From Enoplolaimus lenunculus (Eukaryota; Nematoda; Enoplea; Enoplida; Thoracostomopsidae), in contig JASANG010001449.1 of the NCBI GenBank assembly GCA_030248215.1, positions 62,001 to 126,000 on the forward strand: a stretch of DNA of 64,000 nt, read 5' to 3'. The position numbers and the translations under genes were made by a program. This document shows, one piece after another, positions 44,356 to 56,876 of this stretch (position 1 is the first letter of the stretch; every line of letters starts with the position of its first letter). The notes under the pieces were generated by a model, which did no database searches, was not told the DNA's origin, and saw only the letters and a program-made list of their open reading frames with translations.

Positions 44356-46793
44356 ATTACTGGTTCGAAAATTACAAGACATACCACCAACTGATGATAG
44401 GTGCTATACACATTTGAGAATACGGGCTATATACGCAAGATAAACGGCAAAGAGTTGTAGACTAGAAAACTTGTCCAAGGATATTTTTGAGTCAAATTAA
44501 ATCCATATAAATTGCAATTATTTCGCCCATAACGATTATTCATATGCGACTGTCAGTGTCATTATTGCTTAGCTAGTAGCACAGGTACGTAGCCGGCTCA
44601 GCGTGCTAGTGGGCGGAAAACGTTCATTGCAGCCATGAGGGGGTTAACATCAATTACAGGTGAATCAAAAGCATTTTTGGGAACAAAATTATTAGATGAG
44701 GATGCTAAGTGTCAGTGGCCTCTCTTGTTACGCCCGGCTGTGGTGTTTATATCATGCTTTAGTTGAAAAACTAAAAATAATTGCGAAGTGTATTGCAACA
44801 CAGAAAACAACACCCTTTAGTATCTGTCGGGTATACCATTTCCTTTTGTTTGTTGAAGATTTGTACGCGACGAAATTTTAGGTAACATACTAAAATAACC
44901 ATCTGAACGTTGGAACGAGTTGAAAAATTCATGCTAATTTAACGAGAAAAGGTACAGGTACAAAACTGAGTTTTGTATTTGCCCAACAGAATGTAGCCGG
45001 CATTCCGGTTCCGGTAGGGAAATCCGGTATTTTTTGCTATCCGGTTCGGGTAATAAATCCGGTGTTTTTTAGCTGGAACTTTCCGGTATTTTCGGTATTG
45101 GAAATTTTTGTCATTCGAAAATTTAAGAAAAATTGGCATAAATATCCAAAGTTATTTTTCTAAAATTGTTTGAGCGTGTATTGCCAAAATTTTCAATTTG
45201 TGGATAAAAAAGCGTTTAAAGAAATTTTTCGGGAACAAGTATGTTTTGCTTTTCGGTTCCGGCTCCGGTGGCGGTTCCGGTATTGTTTCACTTTCCGGTT
45301 TTGGTTCCGTATTTTATAATTCCGGTTGCACTTTGATGCCCAAAAGGCAAAGTATGAGTTGAGCAGATATAGCACGGCCTAACGCTTTTCTCTTGGTGGT
45401 GTCACTATATTGTACAATCGCGGAAAACCATCACCTGGTGTACGCATGATATTGGAACGCATATCTTGATTTTTTACGAAACATCAGTGAAGTGAAACCT
45501 AACGGTATATAAATTTCATCTAAAGATACGCGTGTTCGTTAATTTGTGATTTAGTTACATTTGCTGACGAAATAGAAAATATTCATGCAAAAAACGAGTT
45601 AAAGTTCGTCGTAGCTACGACAAGGACGTCGGACAACTGAAAAAATGCATGCGGGTTTACTGATTGCAGATTAATTTTCACTGTTTTGACAAGTTTTGTC
45701 AATTTTTTGACAGACATAATTTTTTGCAGTCGAAAAAATATGGCTAAAACTTTACACAGAGGTCGTTTAGCTGAGAAAACGAGTCATATAACCCTGATTT
45801 GCAGCGACCAGGTTACTGTTTGCACTCAAATTTCCCTCCCACACACAATGCATTGTGGTAAAATAAGCTCAGAGGCGGGCCCCTAGCCAAGGCTACGCCA
45901 GGGGGCTCAGCTCCCCCTAGAAAAATTTTGGCCCCCTTGAAACTTTTCAACTTTGCTTGCAAGTCATTAAAAACCCTTGAAAGCCCTGTCTGAAAAATTT
46001 GTAGCCCCACTAGCACGGTGAGCTGGTTACGGATCTGCTCTGGGGGACTTTTAGCTGTATACAGGATCGATGATTTTACAAGCGCATGAGAAAAAAGTAT
46101 TGCATTTACTGAATGTTATAATTTGATTTTTGCAATTATTTGGCATATCCTATATAATTTTTTTGCTTAATTACAACTGTCGATACCGGCTGTGTTTTGC
46201 AGATTTAAAAATACGGCTAGCGTTAAAGCTGTTGCTGCAACCTAAACGTGCATGACACCCAGGTCTGTAGTCAATCGCCTTCAGAGGGTCAAACAATTTT
46301 CAATAGGGACATCCAAGGGTTACGTATAAGCAAAGTTGAAAACATTCTGGAGGAAGATAAAATTTTTCCAGGGGCGCTGAGTCCCCGGCACTCCCCCGCT
46401 CAAAATCGCTTTTAGTGTTGCACTAATTGCTGTTCAGGACAGGTCAAACAAATGCTCGATAAAGAATCAAGAGTCAACCAATCAGATCGTTACAAAACAG
46501 GTTAATTTATTGCTCCAGTAGTTGTTCAGTTGTTCTGACTTATCATTTGACAACTGGCGTTTGGTTCGCGATTCCTCAGTTTGCCACAGAAGTAAGTACA
46601 TGTTCAGATATGCAATATAAAGTTTTATACCCATTTCTGTCATAGGGAATTGTTTTTATGTCATACTAAAAACTGTTGTTCAGGGCAGCTCAAACAACCG
46701 CTCGTCGAAAAATCAAAATTGAACCAATCATATTAATACAACAAAAAATAAAAGTTTAGACTTTCCCCCATTAGACTCAGTTGGTTCTCAACA
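44356..46793. other. Intergenic DNA with degenerate repeats
   Basis: 44990-45330 is rich in TTCCGG/CCGGAA and looks like a decayed CAGGGTGTAACCGG element. 45870-46040 and 46270-46390 carry a GGGGGC-rich degenerate repeat. No gene recognised. Confidence 0.5.
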
Positions 46794-47113
46794 CAGTGCA
46801 ACCGGATGCAAACATGCCGGATCTGGAACTTAATGTCAACAAAACTTGCCGAAGCCGGAACTGAAGCCGGAGACGAGGCAGTTAAATGGTTTGGTTTAAC
46901 GCTAATTTTTTACCAAATCTCGACAACTTTTATCTTCACAATTGTGTCAAAACTTAAAACGAAAGGCTGCAAACAAGTAAGTTTTGTAAAAATTACGCAA
47001 AATTTCACTGCCGAAATTGCCAGATTCCGTGGCAAAAATTCTGCCGGATCCTGAGCCGGAGGTCAATTTTCTGCCGGATCCGTAGCCAAAGGCAGACCTT
47101 CGGTCGTACCCTG
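46794..47113. mobile_element. CCGGAGG-rich inverted-repeat element, copy 2
   Basis: Left CAGTGCAACCGGATGCAAAC; right GCAGACCTTCGGTCGTACCCTG is its approximate inverted copy. The 82-codon ORF inside is repeat-derived. Confidence 0.6.
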
Positions 47114-50100
47114 GCTCTGAAATAGCAGGTTTGGCTATTCTGACCTACAATTGGCATTTCAGGTGTTCAGGACAAGACAAATGCTCAAAACCAAAATCAA
47201 TTTATTACAGTTGATTCGCGCAGATTCACTGCACTCAAGACATAACATATGGTCGCCGGTACCAGGCAAACAACGATAATAAATCGCCGTAAATGCTTGT
47301 TATTTTCGAATTCAAAACGGATATTTCGTCTTTGCGGGATTAAGGTTATAATTTTTCTGCTGCGCATCAAAATATCTGTATTTTGTTTTTCGAAAACACG
47401 CGGAGGATGTGGGTAAAATAGCTCGCTAATACACTTGTTGGCACCAAGTGCAGGCTGTAGATTTACTGGTCATTTTTCAAACTTCGCTGTTGAAATTGAG
47501 ATTTTAGTAAAAAGACAGCTGCAGAATGCAAAGGGTATAGAAAATACTTCAATAAGCTTTATCGTTAACTAATGTAACGATGGTTGATGTAAAAAACAGG
47601 GGCGGAACAGTATTATTTGCGTTAACTGGTTGATGATACGAGTTGCAGTCATTAATGAGTGTTGATATGCAAGTTTATGCTACAAATATTCTACATGAAC
47701 CTTTCTAATCCGTTTTGCAAAGCGTGAAAAGTGTTATTAACAATTTTTAATGCTTAATAGCGGAATGAATTTGTTTGATTGTCACTGATCGAAAGAACCG
47801 AAAATTCCCAGTATGGTGGATGGCAAAGCTTCGCGATCACAGGTATACTTGTGTTTGCTTAAATTCTTAAATAACGTTTTAGCTTTTCGTGAAAATTTTT
47901 TCTTATTCAATTTGGGATTTAAAAATTTTACATTTGCGTGCACCAAGTATTTTAATTTAGTTATACGTGAGCTTGCTATAGAAATTTGAACTACACTATG
48001 GCTTGAATAATTTCAGCATTTAATAATGATTTATTTATTCAAATCGACAGGTTTAAAGAAATAAAAGTACAATTACACACGGCGAAATGTTGGCAATATT
48101 GCAAACTTGAAAAACAGAACAGGCAATTGCTCATTTTGATACTGTAATTTTGTGACCTTTAAACTGCAAATAGCAGTTCAACGTTTACCGGTTCCGCTTT
48201 GAAATCGTGTTTATAACGTAAACGAGTATAGCGTAGACAAAGCCAGCATTATGGAAAATATAATTTGCGCTGTATAATTATATCAATAGGGGTTTTTTGT
48301 GTTACCGACTGAAGAAGTTCACACATCCCTTAGCAAAAACGGTTGGTCAAACCCGTAAAACCACACCCCTCAAGCTAGAGTCTTGGGAAGCAAAATTGAA
48401 TGAATACCGGGCGGATACCGTTAACAAGATACATAAGGTGGTTTTAGCACAAACAATATAAAAATGTTACATTTAGTGAGTTTTTGTGAAAGTGAAAAAT
48501 TTTACTACTCTCATTCTACGGCGTTGAAATAAAGACAGTACTTTTACCCTATAACCCTGAAACTGACAATGTTCTTAAAACCGAAATGTTTTTAAAACCG
48601 AAATGTTTCTTAATTTATGCCAAAGCGGTTTTAGCACAAACAGTACACCATGATACACAAATCAAAAGTTAATAGTATACCAGCTGTCAACAGTTGACGA
48701 TAGAGGTTGAGCTTTGAATTTTTAACACAAAAATTCAACGAAATTTGGTAAATTTTTTAATGTTTTTAAAAAAATTGGTTTGGCTATCGCTAAAGTTTGT
48801 AGGTATGACAGGTGCTATAGCGACATATTGATATATATATATATATATAATACTAAATATATCATAATTTCTATATACATACATTGCAATTTGGTGCTCA
48901 TAAATACGCTATATGCAGAAAACGGACTAACCTAAGAATGTTTCACTAAGATTAGTTCTGATATACAAATACAGAGAAGTATGATGGAGTACGAAGTATA
49001 CCTATTATAGAGAGCCTTTTGTAGATGAAAACTATTTAATTTTTTAGATTGAAAAATTGCGAATTTTTCAGCTTTCCAATTAAGATAAAATCCACTTTTT
49101 TAGCTGTTGCAACGGAACAAAATTAAATAAAATCGTAAACCAGGCGAATTCGTAAGACTTAATCAACTTAAAAACAATCTTGATGCTACAAATTTTAATT
49201 TCAACATATGCTGTATAAATGTTATTAGTATGATGACATTTTTATGAAAAAAGATAAACTTTACAGTCAAACTGAAGAAGCAAATGCGGTAAAATTTAGT
49301 TTTATGGTTGTCAAAAAAATTACTCGAGCTAAGGTCGACTGAAGTTGAGCTCAACTGGTGTATCCTTCAAATTTTTGCGAGAAATTCATATTAAAGTTCA
49401 TGATTCAAACGCAAATATTTTTACAATAATAGCTATGTAACAACGATAGAGAGCAAACAATTATACCAAAAGTATTAAAGCAGAGAAAATATAAGCCTGT
49501 GACACCCAATCGTAGATAGCACTTAAAGCCGGTTAACGATTGGTTTTAGTTCCAAAAGTTACAAGACCAATCACCAACTGACGATGTAGCTTCGATGAAA
49601 TTTGAGAATACAGGCCAATACTTTCAAAGATAAATTAAAAAATCCCACGATGGACTCGTTTCGTCAACCGTTTGGTCACAATTTAATCTTACAATTTTTT
49701 CGTTAAACTTCTTCAGCACCGACTAGGATTGTAAGTTTCCACAACACATATTGCCTTAAATTTTCTAACGCTTAAGTGCAATTCTTTGAACACATATGGC
49801 CGTTACCTTATAATTAATACTGGAATGTCTCACGTACGTATTTTTGGTGGTTTCGCTAACTTTTACGCATTCGCGCAAAGCTGGATGACTAGTTATAATT
49901 ATGACAGAAATGAAATTTAATTTAATATGTTCATAGGTCGTATGGGTCTTTACTTTACTGTTTAAAAACAACTGATCAGGCACAAATTTTAATGAAACAA
50001 TTTGCTGAGCCATCGCTAAAAATGTAATTCTGTTGTACCAAGAATCTAAAAGTAATTACCGCAATGGAGCGTAGGAAAATTAGGCCATTTTACCGTCTAT

Positions 50101-50365
50101 TTCAACAAAGATCACTAATTATATACAATGAGTAAAATTTAAAGTATTTCAAATAAAATTATAATCAATATATATGTTTTGAAAACTATTACGAATATTC
50201 AACTCAAAGCTTAATATAAACAATAATATGTTCATTTTACCAGGAGGAATGTCAGGTATGCTCAGTATACAGAAAACAAGACACCGCCCTCGTCAAACGC
50301 AAGAGTAGGATTCATAAGTTAAAATAATTAATTACCATTTTTAGAGCATTTACGCTAAATTGAGT
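47114..50365. other. Intergenic AT-rich DNA, no gene seen
   Basis: Includes a lone type A MITE end at 47582-47620 (AAACAGGGGCGGAACAGTA), an AT microsatellite at 48830-48850, and two copies of TGGTTTTAGCACAAACA-like sequence (48440, 48625). All ORFs are under 85 codons and unsupported. Confidence 0.45.
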
Positions 50366-50740
50366 CAATGACTCGATTTCTGAAACCCTACTTAAGCACA
50401 CTTTAATACTTAAGTACGTGCTAAGTAATTACTTACGCATTTTGTCTTAGAAGATTAGTTAAGTTAAATAGTAAAAATACATACGTCGCTGACTAATTTT
50501 TACTATATCAAAGACTAGCAGTTTTGGTATATTAACCTTAGTGTAATTAAAACTGCAGACTGATGGTACCTTGTTAATATAAAGTAAAACTGTGGCTTTT
50601 TCGTTATGACAATGGCTCACATATCGTTGTTGTTTGTTTTGGTCCAAAAGTTAAGTATATATTTACTTAAGTCGACAACTTAGTAAGTATTCAAGAATAA
50701 CTTAAAGTAAATACTTAAGTAAGATTTTAGAAACCCAGCC
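50366..50740. mobile_element. MITE-like element with TTTCTAAAATCTTACTTAAG ends, copy 1
   Basis: The left GATTTCTGAAACCCTACTTA matches the inverted right end (TAAGTAAGATTTTAGAAACC). Interior is rich in ACTTAAGT. A second copy is at about 63100-63695. Confidence 0.65.
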
Positions 50741-51027
50741 AATATTTGAACATTATTCTTATTATTAACGTTAGATATACGCTGTTATTGTTACCTCCCC
50801 GTTCATCCGCTAACAACTCGCAGCAGCGACGTAGCCATGATTTTAGAAACGAGGGAATCTAACCAGGTCTGTCATAAAAAATGTCGAAATGGGTTTTCAG
50901 GGTCACCAACTGAAAAAGATCCTAAAAGAACCTCCGGACAAAAAATGGCAAACGGCGGTTTGATGTCACAACCGCTAGCTATACCCTTACTTTAAAGCCC
51001 CTTTCAATGGCACCACCGCTGTCGCCG

Positions 51028-51158
51028 CTAACGTCTTCGTTTACTTGATGACCGACTACGACCACCCTTGTCCTTTTTCGGTTTGTCTTTCTTTTTATCT
51101 TTTTTACTATTTTTCTTTTTGTCTTTCGATTTCCCTCGACCGCGTGACGAATCGTCTT
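51028..51158 (-). CDS. ZC2HC1: ZC2HC1 copy A exon 3 (basic tail)
   Basis: Acceptor GATTTTTAG|AA. Encodes a Lys/Ser/Arg-rich tail ending GGRSRSSSKRRR-stop. The copy B tail likewise ends in RRR. Confidence 0.78.
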
Positions 51159-53709
51159 CTAAAAATCAAACAATTTAAAAAATGTTCTATATTTATCCAC
51201 AATAACATGCGTACACCAGATGACTTTCGAGGATGTTCTGTCATGGACACTGAAACGTTTTTTGGATTCAGTGCGGCTGCACACTACCGAATCAAATGTT
51301 ACTCGCTCGGGCTACGCGCATAATATTGTGAAAATTGCATATTTTTGTATATGAGAATCAAAAAATATTGTGTGAAGGAATGCATTTATTCAACAATCGT
51401 TTACCTCATAATGGCAACGAGCTTGAAGCCAGACGCATTTTATACAAACTCAACTGCAAAATTTAAAGTTTAGAACCTTGGTAGTTCGTATTACTATGAA
51501 AATTTTGGGACTTACATTATGAAAGGATAGTTCATATTAGCAAGAATTAATTAAATTTAATTAGCAAGAATTAATTAAATTTAATTAGCAAGAATTAATT
51601 AAATTTAATTAGCAAGAATTAATTAAATTTAATTAGCAAGAATTAATTAAATTTAATTAGCAAGAATTAATTAAATTTAATTAGCAAGAATTAATTAAAT
51701 TTAATTAGCAAGAATTAATTAAATTTAATTAGCAAGAATTAATTAAATTTAATTAGCAAGAATTAATTAAATTTAATTAGCAAGAATTAATTAAATTTAT
51801 GTAATTAAACGTTACCGCTACTACTACCGCCACCACGGCCTTTCGATTTGGATCGGCCACGTTTTTCGCTGCCCGAACTGCCGCGTCTGCCGCCGCCTCC
51901 GCGTGACGGCGACGCAGAAGACAGTCGTGACATTTCGCGAACGTACTCGCGACCAGCACGAGCGCCTTCGCGAACGTCACGACTGCGTTCTTGCCAAGTG
52001 GTTCGTGGCGGTGAAAAACGGCCGCCTTTACGTGATCGTTCTTTGATTGTCGTGCGAATACTTGACAACGGAATATCGCTGTCAATAGCGCGCTGTTTGC
52101 CGCTGTCGAACGGCTGTAAAATATCAAATTTGAGTCGAAAGTATTTAAAATTAAAAAACTTTAAAAATCACGGCCAATGTAAAGAACAGGGGCGGAACAG
52201 TATTATAAGCATATTCCTAAGGCTAAGCTTAAGGTTAAGCGTAAGCATGAGTTTATTCCTCAGCCTAAGCATAATCCTAAGCCTAAGCCAAGCGAAAAAA
52301 ATCAGTCTAAAGCTTAAGCTTTCTCTTTTCTACAGAAAAACGTTTCGCCCCTGAACTTTACATGCGCCAAAATTTCGAACACAAATTCAAAATGTTATAC
52401 GCGAAAATAATTCAAAACTTTAATCACAAAAAGGTTTTAAAATCTTTACTAAGCAAAATTAATTTTGAGTTAACAAAAATTATGCTTCAGTCAATAATTA
52501 TAACCAGTATATTCCTACTTTAGTTATAGTTTAACCCTTTCTCACATGAATATTTTCAATTTTATATGAGATGTAAGTTCAAGGTAAGATTCGATCCCCA
52601 GTCTCACGGGTGGAAGGCGTTTACAATGACTACTGAGCTATAGGAGCTTGACGCTCGAGCCCGAGTAGGCTTTCACGTTTTGTGGAGATTTTACACTGCG
52701 CATATATTTTATATAAGTTAAGCACTGCTTACAGTGTGTGTATTGCTCGTACATTATTGTATTTAGTTGTTCACAGTATACTCTATGAGCGAAAGGGTTG
52801 GGATATGGTTGCTTTTTGTGCCACTACATATAAAAAAATTCACGAAAATTTATGCAAAATCCGTGATTAATCTTAGCTGTTACATCACAAGCACTCGATA
52901 GATACTTCACAAATTTGACAATCCGGTTTCTGAAACGTAAACCTATTAAGCAGCGTCAAATCTTCAAACCAGGATCCAAGCATAGTCGTAAGCAATGGCT
53001 TTTGGTTAGACATTTGTTCAGAACTTGTTATTTACGTCATACGGACCGGTTGGTCTCGGGACCGTAGCCAAGGGGGGTGGCAGGGAGGGCTCAGCCAGCC
53101 GTGAAAAAATTTTGGCCTCCCTAGAGAATTTTCAACCTTGCCTGTGACTCATTGGAAACTCTTGAATGTCCCTCCTGAAAAAGTTTTAGCCCCCTAGCAA
53201 GGTGAGCTGGCTACTGGCCTGGTTGGTCTCATGGGAGCCTCTAGTCTTATAGGGCCAAGCAAATCCGCAGGTTTATTGCGTATCACTCTCTTAATTTCAG
53301 ACGTGTTCATCGTTTTTTTGAGTGTCGAAGTGTATAATTTTGTCATGAGATTTAGGCTTATATTCGCGGTTAGGCTTAATCTTTGACCTTTTAGTCGGAA
53401 CGCCACTCTATACACCAACTCAGACCCGCTGGAACAGGGGGTGTTTATAGCACCTATGGGTACCCCTAGAAAAAATACAGGGCCGTCGCTGATTGCAAGG
53501 TGTTAAACTGCGCTGGATTGTCAAATCTCGCTAATTTTCATGTGTTTTACCTTTCGCTTTTTTCCAGACGTATCATTACATATTGGTTCGTGTTTTTTGA
53601 GTCTTGATTTGACAAATTTTCGTCCACATGTGCGACAAGCCAACAAATCTTGGCTGTCGTATTCGTCTTCGAACGACGCATCGCGTTTCTTTTTAAACCA
53701 ACTTGGCAT
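51028..53709 (-). CDS. ZC2HC1: ZC2HC1-family C2HC zinc-finger protein, copy A (three exons)
   Basis: Exons 53709-53551, 52113-51816 and 51158-51028 join in frame (phases 0 and 1) to 195 residues. Finger one is CRTCGRKFVKSRLKKHEPIC (residues 25-44), the C-x2-C...H-x3-C pattern of ZC2HC1. It is followed by KKRK then PFDSGKQRAIDSDIP, matching the family motif FDSSRQRAEGTDIP, and by an aromatic/basic SPPRTTWQERSRDVREG segment. The C-terminus is basic and RS/K-rich (DKKKNSKKDKKKDKPKK). The second finger of typical members is absent. Family function is poorly known. A paralogue lies at 59210-60518 on the same strand. If intron 2 is not removed, a TAA in it would end the protein at 155 residues. Confidence 0.85.
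51537..51799. repeat. 24-bp tandem array in ZC2HC1-A intron 2
   Basis: Ten apparently identical 24-bp units (CAAGAATTAATTAAATTTAA plus TTAG) and a partial eleventh. The unit holds the palindrome TTAATTAA. The array starts about 15 bp inside the intron from the donor site. Confidence 0.95.
51816..52113 (-). CDS. ZC2HC1: ZC2HC1 copy A exon 2
   Basis: Acceptor ATTTTACAG|CCG; donor AGTAGCG|GTAACG, phase 1. Encodes PFDSGKQRAIDSDIPLSSIR and a Gly/Ser/Arg-rich end. Confidence 0.85.
52172..52368. mobile_element. TTAGGC MITE, type A (ZC2HC1-A intron 1)
   Basis: Starts GGCCAATGTAAAGAACAGGG; ends CTGAACTTTACATGCGCC. Confidence 0.85.
52531..52801 (-). mobile_element. TTAA-flanked piggyBac-like MITE with tRNA-like core, copy 2 (ZC2HC1-A intron 1)
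   Basis: Left TTAACCCTTTCTCACATGAA; right TGAGCGAAAGGGTT. The minus-strand A-box-like TAGCTCAGTAG (52630-52640) and a B-box-like GATCGAATCTT are more diverged than in copies 3 and 4. Confidence 0.72.
52802..53550. other. Remainder of ZC2HC1-A intron 1
   Basis: Contains the degenerate GGGGGTGG / GGCCTCC repeat at about 53060-53225. The antisense 74-codon ORF is unsupported. Confidence 0.5.
53551..53709 (-). CDS. ZC2HC1: ZC2HC1 copy A exon 1 (zinc finger)
   Basis: 53 codons from ATG; donor CGAAAG|GTAAAACA, phase 0. Begins MPSWFKKKRDASFEDEYDSQ. Confidence 0.88.
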
Positions 53710-54500
53710 CGTTGCTGGATCTGCAGTCGCGAATCGTGCTCAAGTTTGGACAAACTAAGGTTTAAGCGGAGTTCAAAATAGCGATAAATTATAATTTTTG
53801 TACGCAAATGAGATATTTTAATTTTGTGCCTGAAACGTCTACAAATGATTTAAAAACAGCCCGGTCCCAAGTACAAATCCTCATTTTGACAAAAATTTTA
53901 AGTCTATGCGTGAATTTGAAGCCTAACCTAAACACAACTTTATTAGCGACTTGCTCTATGCATAAGCAAAACACTTTCTCTGTATATATGATTAAAGCAT
54001 GGAGTACTGCCCCGCATACGTATTTTGGGCAAGGTTCCTGCATTGGTCACAACATATTATAGTACATAAACGGGATTGTTCTCTAATTAGAATCAGGGCC
54101 AAAGCCGCCTCGCGTCATACCCACCATTTGGTGGGCACACCCTTAAAAGCATTCCCACCCTAACCGGATGAAACAAAAATCGCCGAAGTTTTAAAATGCG
54201 TCTGGCTTCTCGCTCGCTTCGCTTGCTAGTTTCGGAACCCCACCGCAGTCTGTTCCGGCACTGATTTTAGAATAGTTTACATACATATACATTCACTAAC
54301 AGTTTTACGCATTGCACAAAGTTGAACGACTAAACTTATTCAAGTTTAAACGAAACAATCTCTTCTCGTTGAGTGGCTGCACACCCTTCCGACTTCTTAG
54401 CTCCGAGATCAAAATTCGGCAACCGTTGGATGATTGAAGAGCTTATTTGAAGCCGCCCTATCATCCCCCATTGGAGCTAGCAAGAGTGGATCATGACAGG
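53710..54500. other. Region upstream of ZC2HC1 copy A
   Basis: AT-rich, with the GGCTTCTCGCTCGCTTCGCT repeat at 54090-54260. The ORFs at 53789-54062 overlap on both strands and are not supported. Confidence 0.4.
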
Positions 54501-54761
54501 AGTGTGCAACTCTTGGGGTCCCGCATGGTACAAAATGTACCACCGGGGTTGCGTTTTGTCCGACCACCCTTGTTTAGAGGGGGTCGTTATCACATGGATA
54601 CCCCTAAATTAAACTATAAGAGGACTATGTTTGACGCCGCATACATAAAGTGCCATGGTTTGCACCGGTTGTACCCATCTCTAAAAGAAGGGGGTACGGC
54701 AAAAACGCAACGCGTGCCAGGAACATTCTTTTCTACACAAAGTGTACCCAGTGGCACACTC
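54501..54761. mobile_element. MITE-like element, family AGTGTGCAAC, copy 2
   Basis: Left AGTGTGCAACTCTTGGGG; right TGTACCCAGTGGCACACT. Contains mirrored GAGGGGGTCG / AAGGGGGTACGG blocks as in 6118-6368. Confidence 0.65.
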
Positions 54762-55546
54762 TGGTGAAGTGTAATTATCGACTCTTGGTGCTAGGTTCAC
54801 ACTTCATTATTATCTCTGATTCAACGTTAAAGACACACTAGAAACTTCTAAAATAACAGTAACACTGGAAGAATACAGTAAACTGGCTAATGTAGCCACT
54901 GCAGTAGTATTGTAAGGCCTAAAAATAACTCTTAAAGCATAAGATAAAAATCGTACTCGTTTGTTTCTAACAGTAGGTTGTCTAAATAATATTGATAACA
55001 ATTTTCAATATTGCACATAGCTTGTTTCTAAGTTACTATACCATCAGGTTCACTAGATACCACATGATTTAAATTTCTAATTATTCTGGTTACCAAGATT
55101 AATCATGCAGTTGCCTAGCAACCATATACACTTTCTTGGATGCATCTTAATATCGATTAATGTTTGCTGTTGTGTTCTAAACTACAAAATTCTAGGTACT
55201 TTTGTATCTCTGCGCATCAGAAAATATTTCAAAAAATATTGCTCAAACCCCCTCTAAATTTATTCATGCGTAGTATAGGTTGTTTTCAAGCCTAAACTGA
55301 AAAACATGGTAAAATTTGAAACTGGTTAAGTACCGTAACTAATTCTTACTAAGGGTCTGTCGAGACGAAGTGGCGTAAGGGTCACCCTCACAAGCCATAT
55401 TTAGGTCTATCGAGTTGAGACAATTACAGCGTCAGGTCATAGATAACAGTTGCAAATTTTAATTTAAGAAACAGAATTTCAGTAATAGTTTTTTTGGTTT
55501 TAAACACCGCCAACTCAAACCAGTGTTACGATAATGTGGCTTATTC
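54762..55546. other. Intergenic AT-rich DNA, nothing recognised
   Basis: No frame, fold or repeat of note. Confidence 0.4.
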
Positions 55547-55817
55547 TTAACCTCTTCTCACATTAAGTTGCCTATAGGCAACTCAGGGCAGTGTATATAC
55601 GTTAAATAGTATATATCGCACCGTGTTTAACAATTGCAACACTTAAACATAGTACTAAATCACCACAAGACGTGAGAGCCCCCTCGGGCTCGAGCGTCAA
55701 GCTCCTATAGCTCAGTGGTGTTGGTATACGCCTCCCACTCCAGTCACTGGAGTTCGAATCCTAGCATAAAAGTAGGTCTCCGGGGAAATAGAAAATATTC
55801 ATGCGAGAAAGGGTTAA
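55547..55817 (+). mobile_element. TTAA-flanked piggyBac-like MITE with tRNA-like core, copy 3
   Basis: The cleanest copy: TTAA on both sides, left CCTCTTCTCACATTAAG, right ATGCGAGAAAGGG. A-box TAGCTCAGTGG (55708-55718) and B-box AGTTCGAATCC (55751-55761) are 32 nt apart. CGCCTCCCAC between them resembles a Gly(CCC) anticodon arm. Confidence 0.88.
55701..55769 (+). other. tRNA-like sequence, not a functional tRNA
   Basis: A tRNA-like order of boxes, but the acceptor, anticodon and T stems do not pair properly. CTCCAGT-CACTGGAG forms its own hairpin instead. Confidence 0.6.
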
Positions 55818-55952
55818 TATTGCTTCGAGTGACGCCTCAGAAATAAAGTATATGGATTCTTCCCAGCAACCAAGACCTGGTATCATATGGGAAGGATCAA
55901 GAATAATACATCTGGGGCAAGAATACTTTAGCGCAATCTGTATAAGGGAATC

Positions 55953-56112
55953 GGCCCATGTATAGAACAGGGCCAGAACAGTAGTATAAGCCTATTCCTA
56001 AGCGTTAGCCCAAGCGTAAGCCTAAGCCTACGCAAAAAATTAGTCTAAAGCTTAAACTGACACTATTATAGCCCCTCCGGAAAACGATGCAGCCCTGTTC
56101 TGTACATGGGCC
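55953..56112. mobile_element. TTAGGC MITE, type C
   Basis: Near-perfect inverted ends GGCCCATGTATAGAACAGGG and CCCTGTTCTGTACATGGGCC; best representative of type C. Confidence 0.87.
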
Positions 56113-56119
56113 GGTGAAT

Positions 56120-56290
56120 CAATATACAATGCACAGTGTTTGACAATTACGTCGTATTAGCGCAGTGTAAAATCGCGTAGGACGAGTGAGCCTCATCGGG
56201 CTAGAGTATCAAGTTTCTATAGCTGAGCAATGATGGTAAACGCCTTCCGCCCGAGAGACTGCTTCTCGAATACTGGCTTGCGAGCAGATC
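56120..56290 (+). mobile_element. Degenerate copy of the tRNA-like TTAA MITE
   Basis: Retains TTTCTATAGCTGAGCAATG and AAACGCCTTCC in the order seen in the intact copies; the ends are lost. Confidence 0.55.
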
Positions 56291-56451
56291 TTTATGATTA
56301 AATGCTTGCAAAGAATTTGAGTAGTGAGCTACGATGACTACACGAGTGGGACGACATTCTGCCTATCTACAGCGTGGCATGCAGGATTACATTATTTGAG
56401 GTTATACTGATTAGGTTAAGATTGTTGACTGAGTTGAAGTTCAACGTGATT

Positions 56452-56658
56452 GGCCCATGTAAAAATCAGGGGCGGAACGTTTTTCTGTGGGACTGTAATG
56501 GAGTAAGTTTTTAGCTTTATAGACTTATTTTTTGCTTGGCTTAGGCTTAGGTTTAGGCTAATAGGTTGTGGAATGAACTCATTGTTACGCTTAGGCTTAG
56601 GCTTAGGATTACGAATATGCTTATAATACTGTTCCGCCCCATGTTCTTTACATTGGCC
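56452..56658. mobile_element. TTAGGC MITE, type A
   Basis: Starts GGCCCATGTAAAAATCAGGG; ends GTTCTTTACATTGGCC. Confidence 0.87.
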
Positions 56659-56876
56659 GCGTGATTTTGGACCAAGGTACGAGATGACAAAATGTGCTTT
56701 AAGTCCACAAGAGCTGTTGCCCTTAGCATAACATAGGCCAGTGACTATAGTGCTACAGAAAAACAAGGATGATAATTTTTGCTACAGTACTGCGCATGAA
56801 CCACTATTTTACATTTACCATACGCTGCATAACGAATTGCTCGTTATAGAAATTGGCGTTATGTGGCTGCGTAACT

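Noticed and set aside
51537-51799. Possible CRISPR array or origin-like iterons
   Set aside because: Perfect head-to-tail 24-bp units, no spacers, inside a eukaryotic intron.
55701-55769. Functional tRNA gene
   Set aside because: A and B boxes are present but acceptor, anticodon and T stems do not pair, and the sequence is part of a repeated TTAA element.
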